Assembly (NCBI GenBank): GCA_022496205.1
Contig: WTXD01000012.1
Coordinates: 1 to 64,000, forward strand
Direction of reading: 5' to 3'
Length of the DNA: 64,000 bases
Source: Gloeopeniophorella convolvens
Lineage: Eukaryota > Basidiomycota > Agaricomycetes > Russulales
The notes below the pieces were generated by a model. That model had not been told where the DNA came from. It ran no database searches and worked only from the letters and a program-made list of their open reading frames with translations. The first letter of the stretch is position 1. The number at the start of each line of letters is the position of its first letter. The position numbers were made by a program, and so were the translations under genes. This document shows positions 10,449 to 21,804 of the stretch, piece by piece.

Positions 10449-13296
10449 ATGTCGACGCGGCAAAACAAAAAGCGCAAAGGAAAACTCAACCGCGAACGCA
10501 CTGTCACCACACTCATTGACACTCAAGACAAGCTCACTAGCCAGAAATTGCAACAATCACCCTTTGTGATTGTGGACAGCAACCTACCGCAAGCGGTTGT
10601 CTCACCCTCAGCATTCTCCGCCGTATCGCCGTCAAATAGTGTCTGCAACCCTGGGCCCACCACCCCGTCTGCACCCCTTCCTATGTCCTCTTCCTACACG
10701 ACCTTCGGTTACGGGACCTTCTCGTCGACGCAGCAACCCCGGCATTCCAAGCCCTCGTTGCCTCCCGGCCAGAGCGATCTGGAGACCCTCGAACGCCTCA
10801 AGGAGACAATAAAGAACAACCAACATGAGATTTTCCGCGCAACGCCGCGGCCTGCCGCCCTTGCCAGCCTGTATCAAGGTTCCTTCTACTCCTTGTCTCC
10901 ATCGACGCCCGTATCTTCGGTTCCTCCACATCCCGAACAAGTGCCGAACCCTCCTTCCGAGAACCTCACTCCTACATACTCTGGTTCAAGCTTGGGCACG
11001 ATATCGACATCTGGTTCTGCTAGTGACATTCAACGCGCCGAGGCTTCTGCTGATCTAAGTGGTGCATCGGCTGGCGATTTAGGTCGCGGCTCTAACGTTC
11101 TACCACCCCGTGGCGGTCCTAGTAACTTGGTACGAGTCCCATCTGCGTGTGCTTTCCCTAAACATTGATCATCATCCCATGAAGATACTATCTGTGCCCT
11201 CCCGTGACCAGAACGGTTCTTCGCCCAATGGCTACCCTACAAAGCTGTCCCATACCGCTGAGCCTTTCCGCCCCAATCACCGTATCCAATCTCAGCCTGC
11301 TAGCTCTCCTGCTGAAGACCCTCCGGACATCCACCGTGGTGCAGGAAATGTCACTCCGAAACCTGACGCAGGCTCCTCTTTGCAGCCAGCTGTGGACTCT
11401 CCATTCGTATCACGGGATTTTGCCCATCCCGAAGGTGCGGACGATGATCAACCAGCTCAGCCGCAGCTACAGTCCCCGGAGACACGTCATCCTACTACTG
11501 GACATGATCGTACTCCTTATCCACATGTGCTTTCTATGGACCGGAACCAGCCACCACCCCATGAGGCACGACCTTTCGACCGCGATCGCGATTGGGAGCG
11601 AGACCGCGGACGCGGACGAGACCGGCGTTGGAGTCTGAGCGAGCAACGGCGTTCCAACTATGATCGAAGACCGCCTGACAATGACCGACGGCCCCCGACC
11701 GAAGATAGGCGACCTGTCGCTTACGACCGACGCTCTAACGACTATGGTCGGAGACCGCCCTCGTTTGATGACAAATACCCACCTACTTTTGGTGACCGGC
11801 GTTCAACTGACGATCGTCGTCCACCTCCGTTGGATGAGCGCAGGCCTCTACCTGGTGAAGAGCGTCGCCCCTCTGACTATGGCCGTCGAGCATCCTCGCG
11901 AGAGGATCGATCTGATACTGCGTCAGCTCAAGACCGACCCAGGGAGCCTCACCTAGAAAACGCGAAGCGAGTTGGTTTACCTCCAGATCTGAAGACTCCC
12001 GTGCCTACGCCTTTGCCTATTGCTCTTGGTGCTTCTGCTGCGTCCTCTACTCGTCCGGATCCTCTCGCCGACCGAGTTACGATTGATGGTCGTTGCTCTA
12101 CTCCTGCAGGCATCTCTCGCCCCGTGCTGATGACCGGCAGTGACCAACTGCCTCCTTCACGTTCTGCAATCCCTCTGGAAGAACGCATCAGTTCGGCGCC
12201 TTCCTTACACGAGCGCATCTCTGGTGCTCCTCCACTTGTACCCCGCTTGGAGCCGGCACGCCCAGGGCCATCTCTGCAAGAGCGCCTATCGAAGCCCGTA
12301 GAAAACATTGGCATTACCTCAGCTTCTGCAATGAATGCTAGTAGGTCGACTGAGAATCCACCCTACCCCCGCCCCTCGGATTCTTCTCGCCCTGCGGACT
12401 CTCGTCTGGCGTTGAACGGAGACCGGAACCGCTTTTCGCTCCCTCTCGACGATAGAACGCGGACTGCACCTGCTAACTACACTCGGCCACCATCCGTCGA
12501 ACCAAGGGGCCTCCTACCGCAGCCCCTACAGCCGCCACCACCTCTTACCTCTACCCCCTCAACAGTGACTACTACGCATCCACCCCTCCGCAGCCGTGAC
12601 CCTTCTCGTGAACGCACCTCGCCCAACTTCCGACCATACTTCCGCTCTGAGTTTAGCCGCCCCTCGGAAGATGAACGTCGCTTGGACGCACATTCGCTAC
12701 CCCAAAACGAGAACTTTCGGCGCTACGATGACAGGGGACGCTGGTCTCCTCAGTCGCACAATGAGAGGCGTGGCTATCGCGAGTACTACGACCGTGATCG
12801 CGTCCACTGGGACGGCAAGGATCGTGATCGTGACCGCCCGCCTCCGCCTACTAATTGGGATCGTGACCGCGATCGGTATCCTGACCCTTCGTATACTGGC
12901 AGTGACAGGCGGTTTGAGGACCGTGATCGGGACCGCGAAAGGTGGTATCCATCGTACGAGGATCCTCCAAGAAGGCTGGTCGACACGTTCTCACCGCGCG
13001 GTCGACCACGCAGCCCGAGCTTGTCACGGGAGCACGGAGAACTGCGACCACCAACCAAGCGCCCACGTGACGATGCATACATGACAAGTGCCACGGCGGC
13101 AGCAGACTACTACCTCCCGCCCGGCGTCCCGTCTAGCAAGGCTCCTCAACCATCCCTGCCTATGCCCCGCGCCGCATCGCCACCGCGATACGACCGCCCA
13201 CCGCTGGAGCCGACGTATGGTGGAACGTATGGTGGATATGAGCGCGACAGGGTCTCTGCTGGTCCTGGGTACATACGAGATGGCTCGACGCGATGA
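10449..13296 (+). CDS. Long RD/RS-rich intrinsically disordered protein (unknown function)
   Basis: The exons are 10449-11129 and 11212-13296 (921 aa). A shorter intron ending at 11184 would also keep the frame. The N-terminal part is basic (KKRKGKLNRER) and contains a conserved-looking helix, LETLERLKETIKNNQHEIFR, near residues 115-135. The rest is low complexity: repeated DRR, DRDRDR and YDRR tracts around 11560-11960 and 12780-12960, plus three LxERIS-like repeats near 12170-12300. RD- and RS-rich tails are common in RNA-processing proteins, but there is no RNA-binding domain, so that role is only a guess. The tripeptide-like DNA repeats cause many shadow frames. Confidence 0.7.
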
Positions 13297-13883
13297 GCGA
13301 GACGATTGGACAGATCTTTGTTCGTATGTAATTGCATATCTACGGTTTCTTTGAGTTCGTTCTACAGTCGTGCCAGTGCCATCTACGAGCTTCGGATCTA
13401 GATTCTACAGAATATACAAAATATTCTTGCTTTCAAACGTACCGGCTAAAGCAAGGACGCTGACGAAGGTGGTCATCTAACGGATCTGCTCGCGGTGATT
13501 AGGTATGCATGTTGGGTACCACTATGATATTACGCGCATGTGACATGTGATCCCTGTTGGCAGCTCTCGCAGGCCACGGGCTATGCCACGCTCACGGAAC
13601 CATGAGAACGGAGTACGGAACTGACATAATAGCAAGGGAACCCTCAGGAGTCCCTACACGATTCCGCTCGTGACACTTTGGGTACATGCCAGTACGCAGT
13701 GTCGGACTATTACATATCAGATTAAGATGAGCTGAAACGAACCGTCCAGCTAGGGCCGAGGCGTCTGTCCGAAGGACGGCGAACAGGTGATGCACCGTGT
13801 TGGCGCTATGTCTGTTCTGCAGCCGCCAGCGTGGCCAAGAATGATGCAAGCCTAGTGCATGTGAAGCGTCTTGTCACATGCGG

Positions 13884-13904
13884 GTTCAACGTTCAACGTT
13901 CAAC
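13884..13904 (+). repeat. Tandem heptamer GTTCAAC, three copies
   Basis: Three head-to-tail GTTCAAC units occupy 13884-13904 and are followed by a degenerate fourth unit (ATTCAA). Single units or the reverse GTTGAAC recur elsewhere, near 16898, 23270, 35304 and 44818. The joined form AACGTT is palindromic. Function is unknown. Confidence 0.6.
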
Positions 13905-16900
13905 ATTCAAGGGGCGCAACGGAGTTGCAGTCTATCTCTCTCGGAGGTTCAATTGGCCCGGCTGCAAGCTATGAACCGGGAGGGGAAAGGAGGTACCATG
14001 AGTGCCAGCAGCCACAAGCATCGTCCATCCAAAATTCACGCAAGACACCCATTCCTCGTTGATATGCACAAAAAAAGAGGTGCAGCATGAAACCCGACCC
14101 ACTCACCCAGCCTCGATAAGATGCAGCAGGGGTAAGCTAACTTTACAATATGCATCTGGACAGCGGGCCTATGATGCTCATCTCAGAATCTGGGGGCCTA
14201 CATGGGTCATACAAGAGATGATACAGTTCTTGCAGAATGAGCGGAACAGTGACGCTCCGGAAAGGATAAGAAGGCCGATTCAAGAGACAATTCGAAACTC
14301 AGCTTTTACGTGTGTTTCTCGTTCGTTGCACCACTGCGCGGAGGAATTAGAACCCCTCGACCTTCATACTGGTCGAGAAGCTATCGACAATAGGCCTGGT
14401 CACGCTCTGCGCTTGTACCACAAGACATCTTAGAGACCGGTGTGGCTAAGGTGCGGCATGCGCAAGAGAAGAAACTTCACGAAGACGCCCACTAACGCCA
14501 TCGTGACCGGGTCAGCCGACCAATGGCAGTGTCGGTCGGCCCTGGAGTCGGAATTCGAGACATGAGGGCGTCATGCGCTGCTGTGCGTGCTTTACGGCTG
14601 CAAAACATGAGTGCGGTGCCTTGAACCTGCGACATCAAGGCGGTTAGAGGGCATACGAAAGCAAACGAGGACGGCTCAAAGCCTATTTGCTGCGCCCGGA
14701 CCACGTCGCATCAGCTGACAATACTCCGGTTCCATCCGGTTCCAGTTGGTCATCGTGATTCGTGATGGGGTTGCCCCCGGGTCCTGCTGGTGGAGAAGTT
14801 TGATGTGTAGGGATGCTCAAGCATGGCTCCGGTATCCCTAATACGGACGCCACTGAGTGGACTCCCGTGCGCTGACGTAGACTCATAGTTGCATTCCAGC
14901 CTTGCCCATATAGCGAAGACTCGGAGACGATTATAGAAGACGAAGCGGCAAATTCGACATACTGAAAGAAGCGTCATTTGACGTCGAGCATCGTGTGCCG
15001 AGAAATACGGCCGTGGGACATCCAAGCTGAGCTGAAGCTCGCGATGACGTCCAGGGCGGACAGCATGTACGAGAATGTGGGGAAAGAATCTCATTCGTAA
15101 TCGGCTACGGAAGGGGCGCGGCCACAAGCTGCCGCAAGTCCGCGGCGCGCAGTGAAAGGAAACCACGGGCTCTCTGATCGGAGAATCGTAATCAGGTCGC
15201 GCAACGTGCGCGGCACCTAGCGTCAATGGACTCGGTTTGCTTCGAGTTCACGAGTGCTTGGACAATTGATCACTGAGTCCAGAACATTGCGACAAAACAG
15301 GGGTCTTCGAAACAATGGAGCTCGAGTGTCAACGTCTTGCAGTGCGTCAGGGTATACAGTACATCGATATTCGAGGCGCCTGGGCCCCGTCATACCAGGG
15401 GACAGGACGAGGTGCTTTGTGGGCTGGAATCCAGAACGACACGGTGGAGAGGAACCGGTGACTCGGACGTTTGTGCATCACATTCGGGCCGAAGGATGGA
15501 TTATTATCAGGGCGCGCGTGACTGCAAGTCACACACCGCCCGGCGGCGCGAAGCGCCCATATGGATCCTGAGGTTCAGCTCCATCCTTATGGCGCCCCAG
15601 GGTTTGAGCTCAGGAGGATGCACTGCAGGTGGAGAATTCTTCGAAGAACAAAGTGGCAGACATCGACAGTCAAGTGGACGATCGACGGCGCATACTAGAT
15701 CTGACACATGTATCACAGCGCTTTGATCCACGCTGAAGAAAGGGTGGGAGGCATCTACATGGCCCGAGGTGTGGGCTGTCCCGCCTGGAAAAGGAAGGTT
15801 GATTGAGCCCACCACCACCATTTTCGGCGCCTAGTGTTCATCAGTGCGGGGTAGACTTCTACGATCGAATGCAATCGCTTTGCGGGCGAGGAAAGGGCGG
15901 CCGGAATTCGAGAAACGCAGCACGAACAAGCGATATGTATTCAGATAGAGAGGAACCTGATCAGCCAGAAACGAAGAGGAGATATAGAGAGGGGTGAGTG
16001 TAATCGCAGCGGTCACGAACAGCATAAACTGCGCATGCCATACTTCGGCTCCAAAGAGAGACTGAACCGCCCAGCTAGAGACGCTCCCCGTCTGTACTAC
16101 CTGAACGAACAGAACCAAGCTGCAAACCTGCACTTGATCAGGTTAATCAGACTACAGGAAGCCACAGAATCAGGAGAGAACTCACGGATCAGACGACGGG
16201 GTCCTGTGCCGCCCGTTGGTCGCAAGCGGCAAAATTAGCGCATATACCTTGCTTGGAGGCAAAATACACGCAGCGGATTCTACAAAAGGGCAGTTATGCA
16301 CAATGAGTCTACATCCCTTATCGCAGTCCCGAACTTGGTGCTCCATCTGCATTCCACCGCCTGAGCCATCTTCGCCGCTTCTTGACCTGAGTTACATGTG
16401 CTAAGGGGTGGTAGTCTCTTGGAATAAAGACAGATCCTGTCGCAGAAGTACCGCATCGCCGCCAGCGTGAGTCTCTCCCGTCACCGACTGGGGCAACATA
16501 CACCCAGCAAAGCGGTCCGTATGTGTCATCGTTCCGACCCGGTGAGCGCGTCATCGCGACGCGCGCTGTCGGCGCGTAGTTTCCATTCTTGTGCGAGCGC
16601 GAGGGAACGAACCAGAACCGAAACGCGCGCCTCCACCGAGATGGGACGGGGATCGGGGAAGCGAGACGTCACAAGCGGAACAGAGGGTCATGTGAGGTTG
16701 ACGGGACGGGTAGCCCGTAGGCCAGAGTAGGCGTGCAGTAATGGTAAGGTGACATTATGTCGCGCGTCCTCGTCAAGGCACTGGGGGCTGGGGATGTCAT
16801 CCGCATGTCTGTTCGTGTCTGAGAAATGGGGTTGTTGACTGGCGCGAGGTGTAAGCTTAGCAGACACCCCTGCAGGTCCGGTGACGCAGTTGAATGATGA

Positions 16901-18649
16901 ACGTTGAACCTTGGAAGAACCCTTCTTAATGGGGAAGGTTTTGCGGCATCTTTCTATCCTTCGCGCGCGAGCACATCTACGCAATGCGTTTGTTAAGTAC
17001 ACTCTCGGCGTATCGTCCAGCGTCAATATTCCGAACCCTCTAAGGCTGGGGTTGCCGCACAGACGCGGACTAGCCACATGAGATCTTGACAGTGATCTCG
17101 ACAGTACGACGGGCGGTTGCGCGACGATCCGGGTCAAAGCAATTGATGAGAAGGGGCTTGGCGAGTTTCTGAAATCTACGGCCCGTGGATGGGGGTCCGG
17201 TGACGCTGCGGCGTGCCACAAACTGCATGGGCTTCACTCAGCCAGGAACGCCTTACGACAACGGGGTACACACCTCATCCTCCTCCATTCGCATTAATGC
17301 CCACAATTTCAGGCCTACCATCGCGAGATCCGAGGGAGAAGGGGGAAAGTGCCCGGCGATGGCCCGCATCTGCTGTTCCAGGGGGAGAATTTACGAAATG
17401 GAAACTTGCCCGCAACACTTCCTAGCCAACTTTTATGTTACTGGGCACGCCGCGCGCATGCTACCGGACCGAACTCACCTGGCTCGTCCACGAGACCTAT
17501 CGTGAATGATCAGCTACATGCCCCGCGCGCAACTCCGGCGTGGGTATGAGCGGTGTATCCAGTCGGGAAAAGGTTACAGTGTAGGGCGTAGACAGCACCA
17601 TGCAAACATCGACGATGCATCGGGGGTTACGCAATTGGGTTATACTACATAAATGACACAGGTGTAGGCAGGCCTGTCGGACGTAGACAAGACTACAGGA
17701 CATGATGTCAACAGGCGCGGAGCAGGCGACGTGACGAACGATGGCCAATAGTCGCTCGGGGTGGCGCTCCTGTGCCCAACAGTCGCCCAACGTGGCAAGA
17801 AAGTTCAGGGTAAAAGTTTCAGAGCAATGGATTGGGAGGTAGGTACTTACCCAAGACCCACAGCAGGAAAGATGCCAGGCGGGGTGCAACTTCTCTGTGA
17901 TCAGGGCTTCCAAAATCTAGGCGCGGTTGGACTCAGTCAGGAAGCGATGTCGGAAGTGACCCACTATATATGCATGTTTAGTGAATCCGCGGGTCTCGTA
18001 GCGGGTCAAACACACAGCTGCTCACCGGAAAGAAGCGAAGTCCGCGCGGGTGCCACAGAGGGGGAAGAGCATATTGTCTTCGAACCTCTTCGAACCCGGT
18101 AAAGGAGGCTCAATGCCCTAGTGGGGATAAGCTACAGGCTGCAGCTGCGCTACGAACGCAATGCATTTCCTGGTTCGGAGTCTGCTTGTTGGAGTATCGC
18201 GGCGTCCCCACGTAGGTAGGGGATATGGCGCTGATATGGCTACGGGTGCGGACCTGGGACTGGGGACTTCATGCATCATGTGTCAGGGCACTGCGACGTG
18301 TGTGGCCCTCCACAGTCCGCGGATGCACCCCTGGGTGGAAAGCCTAAAGCATACGGAGTGATCAAGGCGGGCTCCAGAACATATGGTGAGTCCAACTCTA
18401 GTCGCCATGGCACAATGCGCGCAGTGGGGCGACGCAAAGGCGCAAGTGGGAGGACGTGGTACGGTGATGTCGATGAGGTCATGCACTACGTCTGCTCGCT
18501 TCGGGAGTGGAGCGTACGTCGCGCTGGGCGAATCGGACACGCAGCACGCAGCACGCAGCATCGTTCGGGTGCTACAATCCACGATCAGCTGACATACGGC
18601 GCTGTTCGAGTGTCGCGTGCATGCCTCATATTCGTGTCCGGAATACTAT

Positions 18650-18780
18650 GACAATCGGAAGTGACACAAATATTCATTCCTGGTAATCTGGTTTTTCTCA
18701 ATCTCTTGGAATTTGCATGTGTATTCCTTGATGTGTTTTATATGTACCTATTAGTTCTAGATTTATTTGTTGAAATCTGA
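18650..18780. other. AT-rich island
   Basis: About 130 bp rich in T and A (for example TGTGTTTTATATG and AGATTTATTTGTTG) sits between GC-rich, CpG-rich flanks. It has no coding potential. It could be a decayed insertion edge or a 3'-UTR-like segment. Confidence 0.4.
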
Positions 18781-20317
18781 GCGTGCCAGAGCAAAGCCGA
18801 AGTCGAGAGAAAAGTGCCGCAGGAGTGCGCGCTTGTCACGGATGTCACGCCTGCTGGATCATAGATCCGATCTCATCGTGGACCGGAACCACTGATGCCA
18901 TTCGCGCACGCGTCGTTCCGCGCTCCGGCGCGGAGCTTGAATCTCCTCTGTCACGCTAGAGCTCCTCCGGAGGGAAAGCTTTCGCAATGGTTGCCCATGT
19001 GAATGACCAAAACGGAGATATAGATATGTATAAGTGTATTGTATATAGTTTCATGCGTATAAGCTATTACCTGTCCTAGATGGCTGCCATGATGCCTACC
19101 GATTCTCTGCATCATAGCAGCCATCGGTAACTTCGGCACGTAGGGACAGCCACGGATATATCGAAATGACACCAGCCAGTCTTTCCTGTTACTCCTGGCA
19201 ATGATATATCCGGCCAGCCTCTCCCGGTGCACGGAGCAATGCAATATTGCACTCCGGGCTTCGGGGGTGCTCCTTCAGAGGGTGTCTCGGAGGACCGGTC
19301 GATGGTGAGTATCGAATCGCGGCAAGTTTGGGCCGAGGAATGGGCTGCCGCTGGCACCGGCAGGCTCCGTGTTCAAGACATCGCGGACTTGACCGAGAAC
19401 AAGAATCGCCGTAGCGTCGAACGGAGTGCTCTGAGGTAGAAACGGGAGGGGTGTTCGCTGTGCGCCACGCCACATGGGCCTACGTGGCTTGCAAGACGAC
19501 AAGCAAACAATTTTCTGCGCGACCCCAGGGCCCCAGTGACGGAGAGGCGTTACCGTGACGGAGGTGCAGGCTCGTGCACGCGCCTGCGCGTTACGTGGCC
19601 GCGGACCGGAGAATGGTGCACGGGGGCCCGCCGGGGCGGTGCTACGGAGGCGACCGGCGACCCCGAGAGACGCGAGGCGAGTTTTTCCATTTGGGGTGCA
19701 TGGGTCGGAAATGTGGAGAAATGGGGTGGGAGTCAGGGATAATGGAGAATATGAGGGTAACAAGGGCTTTTGTGGCGAAGGACAAGGGGGAGCATTATGC
19801 GGAGGAGACAAGACAGGGTTCGTCGGAGGGCTGGCCACTGTGTCAACGAGGGCTGCAAAGCGCAGCGGTGGAGTGGGTATGGGAACGAGGGCGAGGGCCT
19901 AGAACGGGTCAAGGCAGATCTTCCGATCCGGATTCGAAATCTGGGGTTCATTTACCAGATTTGTATTTTACATCCGCGCATTTATTCCAAGCAATCGAGC
20001 AGCAAATAACCGCCAATAAGAGCTCTCACGCACTCACCCCTCTCTTGCTCCTCCCGCTCGCCCCAAGACCCCCTCGTCTCCCCTCCTCAACGCACTCCGC
20101 GTCGTCACCGTCGCCGCCGCCCCCATCGCCTCTCCCGCACCTCCCCCGCGTTTCCGGAAAGTGCGCGCCGAGCGCGAGGCTGAGCCGGCGCAGAGAAGCT
20201 CAGTGAAGACGCACCATCACCTGCCTCGTGTAGACAGGGCCTGAACCAAAACGGCCTATCACACGCGCCCAGCCACGCCTCAGTCCAGTCCGCAGGCCGT
20301 GCAACCAACTTGTCCCG

Positions 20318-21804
20318 ATGGATCCTTCTCTTCGTTCGCGTTCCAGTTCGCGGTCTGACCTCGCCAGCCCTCGCGCGTCTAGCTGTGTTTATTACCCTCA
20401 TAAGGCCCACAGCTCGCCGCTCTCTGCTACGCGCCCGTCCTCTGTGTCCTCGCCATCTACATCTCCATCCATATCTAACCACATAGTCCCGGCTCTTATA
20501 TCAACTCCGCGCCGCAACGAGGCAAACACCCCTTTGCCTACCTCCCACTATATTACCTCCTCATTTCCCTCCACCCCTCGCCGTTCCTCCCGCATAGTCT
20601 CTTCTCCTCTCCTCACACCTTCCTCTTCTGCTGCCCCAGCCCTTGCTATGGCATACCAAGCCCACGCCTCTACTTCCTCGTCCTCTCGCAACGTCTCTCC
20701 GCACGACCAGCCTCGGCCATCCTCACGGTCAGAACGTCTTCTCCGCGAAACTCTCCGGCGCGACCGTGCTCTCTCTCTATCACCTCGCTCGCGTGTGCGC
20801 CGCGCAGAATCCCACTCTGGCCGCATCACCAGTACATCTGGGGAGATGTTTCACTGTGCTTGTACGGATGGCGACGACCACGACGACGACAACGATGACG
20901 ACGATGACGACGACGATACACCGCACGTATCGCTACTCTTCGTCAACACGCCTCAACAGCAGCAAAAGCACGCGCCACCGCTCCAACGCGCGTCAAGGAG
21001 CTCCGCAGACGTGCAGGCCCTCGCGCGTTCTCCTTTCGATGTCAGGGAGAAGGAGCCTATACCGCCTGTCCCGAGCCCCAAATCTACGCAACGCTCGGTA
21101 GTCCCACAGAGCCAGCTGGAAAATTATCTCCGGGGTGCCATCGCACAAGCGCGCGAGCAACAAGCAGATCGTGACTGGGCATGGAGTTCGCCTGAGGTGA
21201 GCGTTTGTTCTCTATCCATCTAGTAGTTGTGCCTGTCCCGTTCCACACGCTTCGGCTTCTTGCCCCCACACCTCGCATGTCTTCTTCCCCCCTCGTTTCG
21301 CCGCACTGTGCCTGTCTATCTTTGTCAACTCCCAAAAGCGTGCATGCGCATGGTGCTAACTAAACGCATCTCTTCCAGTCGTCGTCGCTTTCATCACCGA
21401 CATCATCACACCTTCATCCGTTGACACCCTCGCCATCACCGCCGTCGTACGCCACCCTCCCGGAGGCGCTCTCGCGCGCAGTAAGCACCCGCGGCCGAAC
21501 TCGGAATCACACGGATCCAACCGGCGCAGTGTCGTTGTCTGCTCACCCCCGGCCGTCACATTCACGCTCCCAGTCACACACACAGACGCAACAGGTCACT
21601 CCACCGCCGACACCACCAACGTTTGATGCACGTGGTGCAGCGGCTAAGCTACGTGCAATGGATGGTTACGTCTCGTTTGCGAACGTCGAGGGACTTGGTC
21701 CTCCACCCGGCGCCGACGACGATGCGATGGGAGACGACAGGCGTCGTGGCTCTTGGTGGCCGTGGCGCGGGCGCTCACGCAGTGGTAGCCTCGGCGCGCC
21801 ATGA
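20318..21804 (+). CDS. Ser/Pro-rich disordered protein conserved in basidiomycetes (unknown function)
   Basis: The exons are 20318-21196 and 21379-21804 (434 aa). The 182-nt intron is long for this window but has GTGAGC, a CTAAC branch site and a pyrimidine-rich CAG end. The N-terminal half is Ser/Arg/Pro-rich, with an uninterrupted acidic Asp run near residues 185-202. The C-terminal end carries the block PPPTPPTFDARGAAAKLRAM followed by GYVSFANVEGLGPP, then a Trp-rich basic tail (WWPWRGRSRSG). I recall this block in hypothetical proteins of many Agaricomycetes. No enzyme motif, membrane segment or signal peptide is visible, so no function is proposed. Confidence 0.72.

Larger units (their letters stand above)
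13297..20317. other. Gene-poor region of 7 kb
   Basis: No open frame here has family motifs, a splice-linked partner or convincing composition; all are short and scattered over six frames. No transposase, reverse transcriptase or terminal repeats were recognised. Local features are the GTTCAAC tandem at 13884 and an AT-rich island at about 18650-18780. The last 300 bp are a pyrimidine-rich leader (CCCTC, CCTCG) before the gene at 20318. It may be decayed transposon sequence or contain noncoding transcripts. Confidence 0.4.
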
